Below, one piece after another: positions 33,833 to 42,081 of a DNA stretch of 64,000 nucleotides. The position numbers and the translations under genes were made by a program. The number at the start of each line of letters is the position of its first letter. Position 1 is the first letter of the stretch. The notes below the pieces were generated by a model. That model was given only the letters and a program-made list of their open reading frames with translations. It did not search any database and had not been told where the DNA came from. This DNA comes from Haloferax marisrubri (GTDB taxonomy: Archaea; Halobacteriota; Halobacteria; Halobacteriales; Haloferacaceae), in contig NZ_LOPW02000005.1 of NCBI RefSeq assembly GCF_001469875.2, forward strand, positions 224,100 to 288,099, read 5' to 3'.

Positions 33833-34918
33833 ATGGTCCCCCGCAAGCGACTCGTCGCCGTCGTCGCCCTCCTCCTCGTCGGCGTCGCGCTGAGCCAGTC
33901 GTTCGCCGTCGCCACCTCCACCTCGACGCTCGAATCGACGTACGAAGCCGAGGAAGTGACCGCCGAATCGCCGCCCGGCCTCGTCGCCTCCTACGACGCC
34001 GACGTGGTCAACCTCGCCGCGACGGTGAACGAGACGACGCAACTCCGAGAGCCGGTCGCCACCGCCGCCCGGACCGGCCGGTACGACGGCGATATCGAAC
34101 CCGAGGCGTACATGACCCTCTCGGACGTGAACGAAGACGCCGATTTCGCGGTCTACGACGGCCGGTACTATCGGTTCTCGCTGAACGTCTCGGGCGACCC
34201 CGTCAGCGCGACCATCGAACTCGAACCGACCGACTGGGAGACCGTCGCCGCCGCGGCGTCGTCGCCCGCCGCGAACGCCAGCGCCGACGTGCGCGAGGCC
34301 ATCGACGGCGGCACCGTCACCAACAGCACGTTCGTCGTGCCGGGGCTCTACGAGCGCGGCGGCGCGCACTACCTCGTCTATCCCGCGAACGAGGGCGAGA
34401 TTATCGGGAACTTCCTCGCCGTCATCGGCGGGTTCCTGTTCAATCCCCTCGGCTGGGCGTACACCGTCGCCGGCCTCGGCCTCCTCGGCGCGTTCCGTAT
34501 TCGACGCCGCGCCCGCCCGCTGGACCGCCGAACCGCCGTTCTGGTCGTCCCCGGAACCCTCGTCGCCATGTGGCTGGGGACGACACTCACCAGCACCGGG
34601 TCGCTCGGTATGCGCTACGTCCTCGTCCCCGGTATCGGCGTCGTGACCGCTTTCGGCCTGTTCGCCGGCTTCTGTATCCGCCGCGGGTCGTGGAAGTCGC
34701 TCGTCGGCTGGAGCGTCGCGCTCGCCGTCGGCGTCGTCGCGGCCGACGCCGTCGCAATCGGTCTCGTCGGCACGATTTTCGGCACGCTCGGCCTCATCGT
34801 CGGCTGGTTCGGGAGCCTGTTGCTCGTCCCCTACGGCTACGCGCTCGCGGCCGACCCCGAGGACGAGCGTGAGGTCGGCCCGGGTGCGGTGACGGCCGAG
34901 GAGTTGGGAGACGGGTGA
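33833..34918 (+). CDS. Haloarchaeal membrane protein with exported N-terminal domain
   Basis: The 361-residue protein starts with a signal-like segment (LVAVVALLLVGVALSQSFAVA). An extracytoplasmic domain of about 170 residues follows, with several N-X-S/T sequons (VNETTQ, NVSGD, NASAD, TNSTFV). Then come five or six TM helices (from IIGNFLAVIGGFLFNPLGW, about 195 onward). No catalytic motif is seen. Function unknown. A TATA-like ACATTTTTGAC lies about 30 nt upstream. Confidence 0.75.
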   Translation: MVPRKRLVAVVALLLVGVALSQSFAVATSTSTLESTYEAEEVTAESPPGLVASYDADVVNLAATVNETTQLREPVATAARTGRYDGDIEPEAYMTLSDVNEDADFAVYDGRYYRFSLNVSGDPVSATIELEPTDWETVAAAASSPAANASADVREAIDGGTVTNSTFVVPGLYERGGAHYLVYPANEGEIIGNFLAVIGGFLFNPLGWAYTVAGLGLLGAFRIRRRARPLDRRTAVLVVPGTLVAMWLGTTLTSTGSLGMRYVLVPGIGVVTAFGLFAGFCIRRGSWKSLVGWSVALAVGVVAADAVAIGLVGTIFGTLGLIVGWFGSLLLVPYGYALAADPEDEREVGPGAVTAEELGDG

Positions 34919-34958
34919 TTCGGCCCTTTGGGAGATAGTGAGAACGGAAAATAGGGCT

Positions 34959-34987
34959 TGTCAGTCTCTCAGTTGTACTCCCGCCAC
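34959..34987. repeat. Upstream copy of a 29-bp direct repeat (28 of 29 identical)
   Basis: This segment matches 35025-35053 with one mismatch. The second copy is the 3' end of the transcription factor S gene, encoding the last WREYN and the stop. The first copy is therefore a displaced duplicate of a gene terminus, 66 bp away. Confidence 0.75.
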
Positions 34988-35024
34988 GCGATTACCGGCG
35001 TGGTCGACGACGAGTCTGTGACCC

Positions 35025-35053
35025 TGTCAGTCGCTCAGTTGTACTCCCGCCAC
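35025..35053. repeat. Second copy of the 29-bp direct repeat, overlapping the tfs 3' end
   Basis: This copy spans the stop codon of the transcription factor S gene (35035-35037) and flanking sequence. Confidence 0.75.
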
Positions 35054-35364
35054 CGATACCCACATTCCTGACATTTAAAGAACCGCGTCGGCGGTTCGTC
35101 GGCCGACCCGGTCTGCTTGATGGTGTACCACGCTTTCGTGTGGCCGCAGTCGTCGCAGTGAACGTCCTTCGCGGTCGGCTTGCCCTCGAACTCCGCGCCC
35201 TCTTCGGTCTCGATGAGTTCGTCGCCCGACTGCGCCTCGGTGGAGACGAACTCCGCCGCGAGGTCCTCGTCGCGCTCGGCGGTCCCCCCGCAGTCGTCGT
35301 TCGTGCAGGTCATCGCGCCGTTCTGGCTCACCATCATCGAACCGCACTCGTCGCAGAACTGCAT
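35035..35364 (-). CDS. tfs: Transcription factor S (TFIIS-like, RPB9-like)
   Basis: TFS stimulates RNA cleavage by archaeal RNA polymerase and rescues backtracked complexes. The 109-residue protein has an N-terminal zinc ribbon (CDECG ... CTNDDCGG) and a C-terminal one (CDDCGHTKAWYTIKQT, then CQECGYRW). The acidic hairpin DEPPTRFF carries the Asp-Glu pair that reaches the polymerase active site. The intervening linker is acidic. Length is normal. Its 3' end is duplicated downstream (see repeats). Confidence 0.93.
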   Translation of the reverse strand: MQFCDECGSMMVSQNGAMTCTNDDCGGTAERDEDLAAEFVSTEAQSGDELIETEEGAEFEGKPTAKDVHCDDCGHTKAWYTIKQTGSADEPPTRFFKCQECGYRWREYN

Positions 35365-35454
35365 ACCCGCCGGTAGCGGACCGAGGGCAAAGAAACTGTC
35401 ACTCCGCGCCGTCGGGAGAGGGAAAACCAGAACCGACCCGCCGCGCCGCCGCCG

Positions 35455-36009
35455 TCAGTCGTCCTTCTCGACCATCGGGCAGTTCCGCACCCGGAAGTGG
35501 TCGCTGTCTTCGAGTTCGACGATGGTCGTCCCCTCGTGGTGGCACGCGAGTTCCGGCGGCGCGGCGAAGTGCTCGCAACGCTGGCAGAACTCGGTCTTGG
35601 GGACGACGTGGTCCGCGACGCCCTCGCCGTCGTCGACCGGCGTGGCCTCGGCTCCGACGCCGACGCCCTCCGACCGCTCGTCGTCGTCGCCTTCGACGAG
35701 CGCCGTCCACACGTCGTCGCGGTCGAGTTCGCCGACTTCGACCGACTCGAACAGGTCGTCCACGTCGTCGCGCTGGTCGGTGACGCGCGAGCGGTCGCGG
35801 CGCTCGGCCACGCGCCCCGCGAGGTCCGAGAGGGGGGCCGAGTCGGCGTCGGCGTCGCCGCCGCGGCCGTCTCGGTCCGCCGCCGAATCCCGCTCGGGGT
35901 CGGGTGCGTCGTCTGTCGGGGCGTCGCGCTCGCGTCGCTCGTCGCGGTCGCCGAGGGCGAACGCGTCGTCTCTCGCCGCGTCGTCTGTGGGGTCGTTGTC
36001 GTCGGTCAT
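35455..36009 (-). CDS. Acidic haloarchaeal protein with C-terminal Cys cluster
   Basis: The 184-residue protein has a very acidic, probably disordered N-terminal half (Asp/Arg/Glu-rich). Its C-terminal ~55 residues carry FCQRCEHF, then CHHEG, and later RNCPM, a C-x2-C...C-H...C pattern that could bind zinc. DLAGRVAERR and DDVDDLFESVEVGELDRDDVW form a recognisable middle. No named family. It lies 15 bp downstream of the next gene (36025) on the same strand, probably the same transcript. Confidence 0.7.
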   Translation of the reverse strand: MTDDNDPTDDAARDDAFALGDRDERRERDAPTDDAPDPERDSAADRDGRGGDADADSAPLSDLAGRVAERRDRSRVTDQRDDVDDLFESVEVGELDRDDVWTALVEGDDDERSEGVGVGAEATPVDDGEGVADHVVPKTEFCQRCEHFAAPPELACHHEGTTIVELEDSDHFRVRNCPMVEKDD

Positions 36010-36024
36010 CGTCCTCGTGGGGTC

Positions 36025-36945
36025 TCAGTCGTCGCCGTGTTCGCTCCCCGCCGCGGCCCCCTGCTGGGCCGACTCCTCCTCTCGGGAGGCGTATCGGTCG
36101 CCGTCGGCCGCGTCGCCGGTCACAGACTCGTCGTCGACCACGCCGGTAATCGCCTCGCCGAGGAGGTCGGACACCTCGCCGGTCGCGCGGGACGTGTCGG
36201 CCGACTCCAGCGCGGGCGGCCGGCCGGTGTGGAGCGTCGCCGTCCCGAAGAAGCCGGGGGAGGCCGACAGTTCGCGGAACGGGGACCGACACGACGGACA
36301 GCGGGGCTCCGCGAGCAGGTCCAAGTGAACGGTCTCGTTGCACTCCTCGCACCGCGCTTTCTTCTCGCCGGTCGCGTTCGCGGTGCGGAGGAGTTCGGCG
36401 AGCGCCTTCCGTTCGAGGTCGGCGGCTTCGAGGTCCGCCGCCCGCCCGCGGAGGTCCAACAGCGTTCGCGCGACCGCTCGGAGGTTCTCGTCGAGCGTCA
36501 CGGTCGCTTCGTCGAGATAGGTGAGAATCTCCTCGAAGTTCTCGAAGCCGCCGTCGAGTCGCTCGTCCACGTCGGCCACGCGCTTTCGAACCGCGTGCAC
36601 GTCGTCAGCTAACCGGTCGAGTTCGGCGTCCAACTCCGGGTGCGCGTGGTCCCGCGGGGCCTTCTCGTCGGCCTCGCGTTTGACCTGCACGACGCGCATC
36701 CGCACGTCGGATATCTTCTCGTCTAGCTCGCCTTCGAGTTCCTCGACGCGGCCTTCGACCCCGTCGAGTCGGCCCGGAACCGCCTCGGCGTCGTCGAGCG
36801 ATTCGCCCGCGTCGCTCACGGCGAGCCGGTAGGTCCCGAGCGCCCGTGCGAGCACCGTCTTCGGGTCGACGCCCTCCTCGTCGGCGCGCGCCTCGACCCA
36901 CGTGCGGAGGTCGTCTGACAGCGACACTCCGTCTTCCCCTTCCAT
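36025..36945 (-). CDS. Haloarchaeal protein: RHH-like N-terminus, coiled coil, zinc ribbon
   Basis: The 306-residue protein begins with a ribbon-helix-helix-like segment (VSLSDDLRTWVEARADEEG, about 7-45). A coiled coil (about 55-180) and a zinc ribbon with CEECNETV and CPSCRSPF (about 203-230) follow, then a disordered acidic tail. The layout suggests a DNA-associated or scaffold protein, but that is inference. A TATA-like CCTTAAGA at 36971 fits the start. The 35455 gene follows on the same strand. Confidence 0.72.
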   Translation of the reverse strand: MEGEDGVSLSDDLRTWVEARADEEGVDPKTVLARALGTYRLAVSDAGESLDDAEAVPGRLDGVEGRVEELEGELDEKISDVRMRVVQVKREADEKAPRDHAHPELDAELDRLADDVHAVRKRVADVDERLDGGFENFEEILTYLDEATVTLDENLRAVARTLLDLRGRAADLEAADLERKALAELLRTANATGEKKARCEECNETVHLDLLAEPRCPSCRSPFRELSASPGFFGTATLHTGRPPALESADTSRATGEVSDLLGEAITGVVDDESVTGDAADGDRYASREEESAQQGAAAGSEHGDD

Positions 36946-36970
36946 CTTCGTTTCCAGTTTGTCTACGAAG

Positions 36971-36978
36971 CCTTAAGA
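36971..36978 (-). promoter_or_regulatory. TATA-like box of the RHH/coiled-coil/zinc-ribbon gene
   Basis: CCTTAAGA on the plus strand (TCTTAAGG on the minus) is centred about 29 nt before the start at 36945. Confidence 0.45.
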
Positions 36979-37030
36979 ACTATCCCCGAATTCTCGGCAG
37001 TCTGTCGCGCCCCCGACGCGCTGCGTTCGC

Positions 37031-37867
37031 TCAGCGAATCTTCCGCACGTCGCTCACGTCGAGGCCGCTCTCGTTGATTTCGGTCTCGAACTGCACGATG
37101 TTCTCGCTCTCCAGTCGGGCGAGCACGCCGCGAAACTCCTGGACGACCATGGTCCGCGCGCGTTTCGACCCGCCGGACTCCCACTCGAACAGTAGCGTCC
37201 CGCCGGTCGCACCCTTGAGGACGCCGAGTTCGGTCTTCGAGAGCGCCTCGGTGCTCACGAGCACGAGGATGAGCCCGCCCCACTGGTAGGACGCCTTCTC
37301 CAGTCCCTTGATGACCATCGCGATGTCCGACCACGTCATCTCGTCGGACTGGCTGGCCACGAGGTCGGTCAGGGAGTCGATGACGACGAGGTTGCCGGGG
37401 GCGTGCTGGCTCAGGGTGGTTCCCAGCGCGCCGAGCACGGACTCGCGGTTGTGTCGGTGGCCGAGGTCCTCCAACTTCGTCGGCTGGCCGAGGTACCACT
37501 CGCGCGGAATCGGGCTGAGTTGGAAGTACTCCGGCGAGAGGTCGTGGAACTCGATGTGTTCGATTGCGGACTCGACGACCTCGTCGTCCATGGTGTAGCC
37601 CATCTCGCGGCGCAGGTACTCCTCGCCGGCGGTAAAGGAGACGTAGTGAATCTCCGGCGGCGGCGTCGCGGTGTCCGCGAGCGAGCCGTAGTGGAGGTCG
37701 AACAGCTCCTCGTCGGTGTGCGAGAGGGCGTTCATCGTCGCGCTCGTGTAGAGGAACTCGCGAGCGCCCGCGCCGGACTCGCCCGCGAGGAGCACGACGT
37801 TCCCCGGGGGTGCGCCGCCGCCGATGATGCTGTCGAGGCGGGGGACGCCGAAGGGGATTTGAGACAT
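37031..37867 (-). CDS. RecA-fold (KaiC/RadA-like) protein with altered Walker A
   Basis: The 278-residue protein begins MSQIPFGVPRLDSIIGGG, the entrance of archaeal RadA/KaiC-like RecA-fold ATPases. A Walker B-like LVVIDSLTDLVA lies near residue 160. The P-loop reads AGESGAGAREF: the usual GKT/S is replaced by GAR, so the invariant Lys is missing. Similar proteins are labelled 'HTR-like' in haloarchaea. ATP hydrolysis is therefore doubtful; it may be a regulatory or structural partner. It is near the 36945 gene, divergent in no obvious operon. Confidence 0.8.
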   Translation of the reverse strand: MSQIPFGVPRLDSIIGGGAPPGNVVLLAGESGAGAREFLYTSATMNALSHTDEELFDLHYGSLADTATPPPEIHYVSFTAGEEYLRREMGYTMDDEVVESAIEHIEFHDLSPEYFQLSPIPREWYLGQPTKLEDLGHRHNRESVLGALGTTLSQHAPGNLVVIDSLTDLVASQSDEMTWSDIAMVIKGLEKASYQWGGLILVLVSTEALSKTELGVLKGATGGTLLFEWESGGSKRARTMVVQEFRGVLARLESENIVQFETEINESGLDVSDVRKIR

Positions 37868-37957
37868 ACAGAATCCGACTCGGTCGGGTCGGTTAGGCGT
37901 TTCGGGGAGCGCGGCGGGCCTGTCTCGCCGACCAACCCCTGTCGCGGCGCTCTCCGC

Positions 37958-38920
37958 TCACTCGACGCTCGCGCCGCGGTTCCGCCCGCGGGCGACCGAG
38001 ACGGTGCCGTCGATGTCGGCGTCGGCCAGCGCGGCCCGGCCCGCCTCGACCGCCTCGTCGACGTGGTCGGCGTCGGTGACGCCGTAGACGGTCGGCCCCC
38101 ACGACGACTGGCCCGCGCCGTAGACGACGGGCGACTCCGACAGCGACGAGACGAGCGCGCCGACCGGCGGCCGGTAGACCCCGCCCTGCTCGTCGGCGTA
38201 CCACGTCCCGTTGAGCCGGCCGACGGACTCGACCGCCTCGCCGAAGCGCTCGGCGGACCCCTCGGCGAGCGCCGGGAGGAGCCGTCGCGTGACGATGCCG
38301 GCGATTCGGTCGCCGGTCTGCGCGTCCGCGCGCTCGACGACGGAGCGCATGCTCGACTCCTCGGCCGCGCCGTTGCGGCCGGGGTCGACGTCGGGGACGA
38401 CGAGCAGGAACCGCCAGCGGTCGGGTACCTCGTGCCGGGCGGCGACCGCCGGCACCGACCACGAGCCGTCTTCCGGTCGGTCCGTAGTGAAGCGCGCGGT
38501 CGGGTGTCCCGCGTCGAGGACGGCCCCGCCGGCTTCGAAGGTGGCGACGCCGACCCCGGAGCGGCCGCCGCGCCCCATCTCGGGGGCGAGTCGGCGCACG
38601 TCGGCCTCGCGGTCGGTGGCGGCCGCGACCGCCCGCAACACCGCGAGCGCGAGCTGTGTCCCGCTCCCGAGGCCGGCGTGTCGCGGCAGGGCGCGCTCGA
38701 CCGAGAGGTCGATGCCGTCGGCTCCGAGGAGTTCGACCGCCTGCTCGGCGTACTCGCGGGCGGCGGGATGCCGACACCGAACCTCGGACGCGGGCTCGGC
38801 GGCGACGACCACCCGCGGCTCGTCGAGCGCGACGCCCACGCCGCCGTAGAGGCGGTCGCGGGCGAGGCTCAGATTGAGGAAGCCGAAGTGGATGCGCGCG
38901 CCGGTCGAGACCCGAACCAT
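37958..38920 (-). CDS. Beta-ribofuranosylaminobenzene 5'-phosphate synthase-like GHMP family protein
   Basis: The 320-residue protein starts MVRVSTGARIHFGFLNLS, which is the RFAP-synthase N-terminus. It has the GHMP kinase glycine loop as LPRHAGLGSGTQLALAV (about 84-100) and GRGGRSGVGVATFEAGG. In methanogens this enzyme condenses 4-hydroxybenzoate or p-aminobenzoate with PRPP in tetrahydromethanopterin synthesis. Haloarchaea are thought to use tetrahydrofolate, so its role here is unclear. The ATG at 38920 is preferred to one 27 nt upstream because it fits family starts. Confidence 0.85.
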   Translation of the reverse strand: MVRVSTGARIHFGFLNLSLARDRLYGGVGVALDEPRVVVAAEPASEVRCRHPAAREYAEQAVELLGADGIDLSVERALPRHAGLGSGTQLALAVLRAVAAATDREADVRRLAPEMGRGGRSGVGVATFEAGGAVLDAGHPTARFTTDRPEDGSWSVPAVAARHEVPDRWRFLLVVPDVDPGRNGAAEESSMRSVVERADAQTGDRIAGIVTRRLLPALAEGSAERFGEAVESVGRLNGTWYADEQGGVYRPPVGALVSSLSESPVVYGAGQSSWGPTVYGVTDADHVDEAVEAGRAALADADIDGTVSVARGRNRGASVE

Positions 38921-39127
38921 GTCACCGGCTATCGGCGGGGACGCCAAAAGGAGGTTTCGACCATGGCAACGCGGGCCGGAGTCTCCCGCCGCTGTCGGTC
39001 GGTTTCGACTCTCGCGGCGGGCGTCGGCAGAGGGCCGAACGGTCGAAAACGCGGGGAGAACAGGTGTGGGCCGAATCGAAGCGGGGCCGGGAACTCCAGC
39101 GGGACCAGTCGCGTCGGAGCGACCGCG

Positions 39128-39739
39128 TTACGAGGTCGTTTCGTTCGTCGTCGTCTCGTTGGCGGTCGAATCAGTCGTCGTCTCGTTCGCCGTCGTCTCC
39201 TCCGACTCGTACGTCACCGTCACCTCGTCGGCGACGGGCTGGAGGACGTACTTGCCCGCGTTGCCGGCCGCGACGGGCGTGAAGTCGGCCGTGAACGTGG
39301 TCGTCTCGTCGGCGCGAATCTCGAAGGACCGCTCGAACTTCAGCGGGGCAGACCCGGGAACCTCGACGGTCGCGGACGACCCGTCCGCGAGGGTCGCGTC
39401 GGTCTCCGACACCTCGACCTGCAGGAACTCGTAGGTGCCCGTCTCCAGTTCGAACTCCTCGACGAGCGCGGAGGCGTCGCCCTGTAGCTCGACGAGGTCG
39501 AGTGCTGTGCCGCCCGCGTCGAGCGACTCCGCCTCGCCGTCGGCGGGCTTGACGCGGACCGTCGAGACCGTCACGACGCAGGACTCGAAGTCGTCGATGT
39601 CGCCGGGCTTGTCGCTCACGCGGGTCGAGAGCGTCCCCGTCGTCGCGGACGCGGTGCCCATACAGCCGGCGAGACCGGCGGTGGTTGCGGCGGCGATTCC
39701 GGCGGCGGACGTGAGGAAGCGTCGTCTGGTGTGTGTCAT
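39128..39739 (-). CDS. Tat-exported lipoprotein with DUF4382 domain
   Basis: The 203-residue protein has a Tat signal (HTRRRFLTSAAGIAAATTAG) and lipobox LAGC near residue 26. The DUF4382 domain follows (STRVSDKPGDIDDFESCVVTV at about 38-60, and FTADFTPVAAGNAGKYVLQPV later). The last ~28 residues repeat the unit ANETTT, giving several N-E-T sequons likely to be glycosylated. DUF4382 proteins are exported beta-sandwich proteins of unknown role. Probably attached to the cell surface. Confidence 0.82.
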   Translation of the reverse strand: MTHTRRRFLTSAAGIAAATTAGLAGCMGTASATTGTLSTRVSDKPGDIDDFESCVVTVSTVRVKPADGEAESLDAGGTALDLVELQGDASALVEEFELETGTYEFLQVEVSETDATLADGSSATVEVPGSAPLKFERSFEIRADETTTFTADFTPVAAGNAGKYVLQPVADEVTVTYESEETTANETTTDSTANETTTNETTS

Positions 39740-39762
39740 TGGTTGTGTTCGCGTGTCTGCGG

Positions 39763-39829
39763 GGTGTCGCGGCGCGACCGGGCGGTCCGCGCGATGACTG
39801 GTGGGGAGCCGCCGTCGCCCCGCGACACC
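39763..39829 (-). promoter_or_regulatory. Inverted repeat with structured loop upstream of the DUF4382 gene
   Basis: Arms GGTGTCGCGG (39763-39772) and CCGCGACACC (39820-39829) are perfectly complementary over 10 bp. The 47-nt loop can fold again through CGCGACC/GGTCCGCG. It lies 24-90 nt before the start codon. A TATA-like CTTCAATAC at 39848-39856 would put the mRNA start near the far arm. It may be a structured 5' leader or an operator. Confidence 0.4.
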
Positions 39830-39993
39830 GACCGCTCTGCACGCCGCCGTATTGAAGGGTGAAAACCGGCTCGCCGGCTTGCGGTCGTTGGCGTGAAATT
39901 CGGGTCGAACGGCGTCGAATTTCGCCGAGTTTCGTCGGAAAATGTGGCGTTCTCGCCGCCGACCCGCGCGGGCGGGCGGCGGACGGTATCGAC

Positions 39994-40746
39994 TCAGCGC
40001 ACGCGACAGACGTTCCCGTTGGACGGCGGGTCGCGGGCGGGCGACACCGCGTCCACCACGGGCAGGACGCTGAAGCCGGGCGACCCGCCGGTGGCGAACC
40101 CGATGGCGAACACCGTGTAGGTCCGGCCGCCGGCGACGGTCGCTCCGGGGACGTCGAGCACGACCGTCCCGTCAGACGAGAGGACGACCTGCAGGTCGTA
40201 CGTTCCGGCAGGCACCGTCTCGTAGTGCGAGACGTCGCCGAACGCCAGCCCCGAAAACAGCGTCGGGCCGTCTTTGACGACGATGTCGACTTCGGGCGCG
40301 TCGGGCGAGAAGTGGGCGACGCGGACTCTGGCCTTCCGGTACGGTGCCGGGCGGTTCGTGTCCGTGAGCACGGTGGCCGCAATGTTGTCGAGCACGTCCG
40401 TCGCCGCGATGGTGTAATCACGGTTGCGCCGGAGCGTGACCTCGGTGTCGATGACGACCGTCGAGGCGTCGCCCGCGGGCGTGACCTCGACCTGATACGT
40501 CCCCGCCGGGACGGTGAAGTAGTCGGAGAGGACGCCGAACGGGACGCCCTGCAGGCCGGGGAACGGCTCGCCGTTCACGTACACGTCTACGGGGGGCGCG
40601 TCGGGCGAGAAGTGGCCGACTCGGAACCGCGCGTCACCCGCGGCGACGCCGCCGGGGCGTGCCGCCGCGGTCGTCGCGCCGCCAGCGAGTAGGAGTCCAG
40701 TTGCGCCGAGGCTCTTCAGCATCGTTCGTCGAGAGAGGGACGACAT
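39994..40746 (-). CDS. Tat-exported protein with two DUF4397 repeats
   Basis: The 250-residue protein has a Tat signal (SRRTMLKSLGATGLLLAGG) without a lipobox, so it is probably released or wall-attached. Two tandem DUF4397 units follow, opening RFRVGHFSPDAPPVDVYVNG (about 42) and RVRVAHFSPDAPEVDIVVKD (about 145). These are beta-sandwich repeats found in surface proteins. No enzyme motif. It is next to the DUF4382 lipoprotein on the same strand, about 255 bp apart, so it has its own promoter. The 254-bp gap has no gene. Confidence 0.85.
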   Translation of the reverse strand: MSSLSRRTMLKSLGATGLLLAGGATTAAARPGGVAAGDARFRVGHFSPDAPPVDVYVNGEPFPGLQGVPFGVLSDYFTVPAGTYQVEVTPAGDASTVVIDTEVTLRRNRDYTIAATDVLDNIAATVLTDTNRPAPYRKARVRVAHFSPDAPEVDIVVKDGPTLFSGLAFGDVSHYETVPAGTYDLQVVLSSDGTVVLDVPGATVAGGRTYTVFAIGFATGGSPGFSVLPVVDAVSPARDPPSNGNVCRVR

Positions 40747-40772
40747 CTGCAACTGTCATGAAGGACCGTGAT

Positions 40773-40793
40773 GATATCAATATTTGCACAAAT
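40773..40793 (-). promoter_or_regulatory. A/T-rich promoter with dyad of the DUF4397 gene
   Basis: A GATATCAATATTT stretch lies about 30 nt before the start at 40746. Just upstream, ATTTG-CA-CAAAT (40782-40793) is a perfect 5-2-5 dyad. The surroundings are unusually A/T-rich for this chromosome. Confidence 0.4.
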
Positions 40794-40846
40794 AACACAA
40801 TGAAAGAAAACCAGCGTGCCGAGACAGTCAGGAGTTCCTGACCGTC

Positions 40847-41167
40847 TCAGACGAGTTCTTCGGCGACCACGTCGACCGCGAGCAGGTTCGGGTCGATGGC
40901 GAGGTCGGCCTGCGCCGTGGCGAACTCCGGGAGGGAGTCGTAGGCGTAGGTCACGACGCGCACGTCGGGGTTCAGTTCCTTCGCCACCGAGATGGCCGTC
41001 GCGTCGTCCATATCGGTGAGCACGAACAGGTCGGCGTCCTCGATGCCGGCCTCGCCGAGCGAGTCGGCGGAGGCGATACCGCTGACGCGGACGACCGTCG
41101 CACCCTCGGTTTCGAGCGCCTCGCCGAGTCCGTCGGGGTCGGTCCCCGCGACGATTGCCGTCGTCAT
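40847..41167 (-). CDS. DUF7126-like Rossmann-type protein in the guaAb operon
   Basis: The 106-residue protein starts [20 protein letters not shown], a small Rossmann-like fold resembling a TrkA-N core with a glycine loop (GTDPDG), then [23 protein letters not shown]. It lacks the usual GxGxxG. The ATG overlaps the guaAb stop in an ATGA junction, so it is translated with guaAb. The function is unknown; the constant neighbourhood in haloarchaea suggests a link to GMP or CTP synthesis. Confidence 0.78.
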   Translation of the reverse strand: MTTAIVAGTDPDGLGEALETEGATVVRVSGIASADSLGEAGIEDADLFVLTDMDDATAISVAKELNPDVRVVTYAYDSLPEFATAQADLAIDPNLLAVDVVAEELV

Positions 41168-42081
41168 TCGTACTCGATGGTCGCCGGCGGTTTGTGGGTC
41201 ACGTCGTAGACGACGCGGGCGACGTTCTCGTTCGTCCCGGTGATGCGCGACTGGATGCGCTGGAGGGTGTCCCACGGCAGTTCCTGCGCGCGGGCGGTCA
41301 TGCCGTCGCGCGACTCCACGGAGCGCACGGAGACAATCCAGCCGTGGACGCGGTTGTCACCCTTGACGCCGGTGCCCTTGCCGATGACGGCGGCGAACGC
41401 CTGCCACGGGTCGTGCTTTTCGGTCTCGTCTTCGACGACGTGACACGCGTCGCGGGCGACCTGCACCTTCTCGGGCGTGACTTCGCCGAGGACGCGGACC
41501 GCGAGTCCCGGTCCCGGGAACGGCATCCGCTCGGCGATGATGGATTCGAGGCCGAGCGCGCGGGCGACCTCGCGGACCTCGTCCTTGTAGAGGTCGCGGA
41601 CGGGTTCGACGATGCCCTCGAAGTCCACCACGTCCGGCAGGCCGCCGACGTTGTGGTGGGACTTGATGTTGCCCTCGGACTCGATGCGGTCCGGGTAGAT
41701 GGTCCCCTGCACGAGGTACTGGGCGTCGGTCTCTTTCGCCTCGCGTTCGAACTCGCGGATGAACTGCTCGCCGATGACCTTCCGCTTTTCCTCGGGGTCG
41801 ACGACGCCTTCGAGGGCGTCGAAGAATCGGTCTCGGGCGTCCACGACCCGGAGGCTCTCCATGAAGGAGAAGGTGTCCGCAATCTGCTCGGTCTCGCCTT
41901 TGCGCATCAGGCCGGTGTCGACGTAGACCGGGGTGAGTTGCTCGCCGACGGCCTCGTAGGCGAGCGTCGCGGCGACAGAGGAGTCCACGCCGCCCGAGAG
42001 GGCGATGATGGCGTGTTCGTCGCCGATTTGGTCGCGAATCGATTCGGTCGCGTCTTCGATGAATTCGTCTACGTTTACCAT
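41164..42081 (-). CDS. guaAb: GMP synthase, PP-ATPase (subunit B)
   Basis: This subunit adenylates XMP and accepts ammonia to form GMP. The 305-residue protein has the PP-loop [12 protein letters not shown] (about 28-39), [12 protein letters not shown], and the C-terminal GMP-synthase dimerisation part ending KPPATIEYE. The glutamine amidotransferase (subunit A) is a separate gene in archaea and is not in the window. The start ATG overlaps the pyrG stop by one base (TAATG), and its own stop overlaps the DUF7126 gene, so the three genes are translationally coupled. Confidence 0.94.
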   Translation of the reverse strand: MVNVDEFIEDATESIRDQIGDEHAIIALSGGVDSSVAATLAYEAVGEQLTPVYVDTGLMRKGETEQIADTFSFMESLRVVDARDRFFDALEGVVDPEEKRKVIGEQFIREFEREAKETDAQYLVQGTIYPDRIESEGNIKSHHNVGGLPDVVDFEGIVEPVRDLYKDEVREVARALGLESIIAERMPFPGPGLAVRVLGEVTPEKVQVARDACHVVEDETEKHDPWQAFAAVIGKGTGVKGDNRVHGWIVSVRSVESRDGMTARAQELPWDTLQRIQSRITGTNENVARVVYDVTHKPPATIEYE

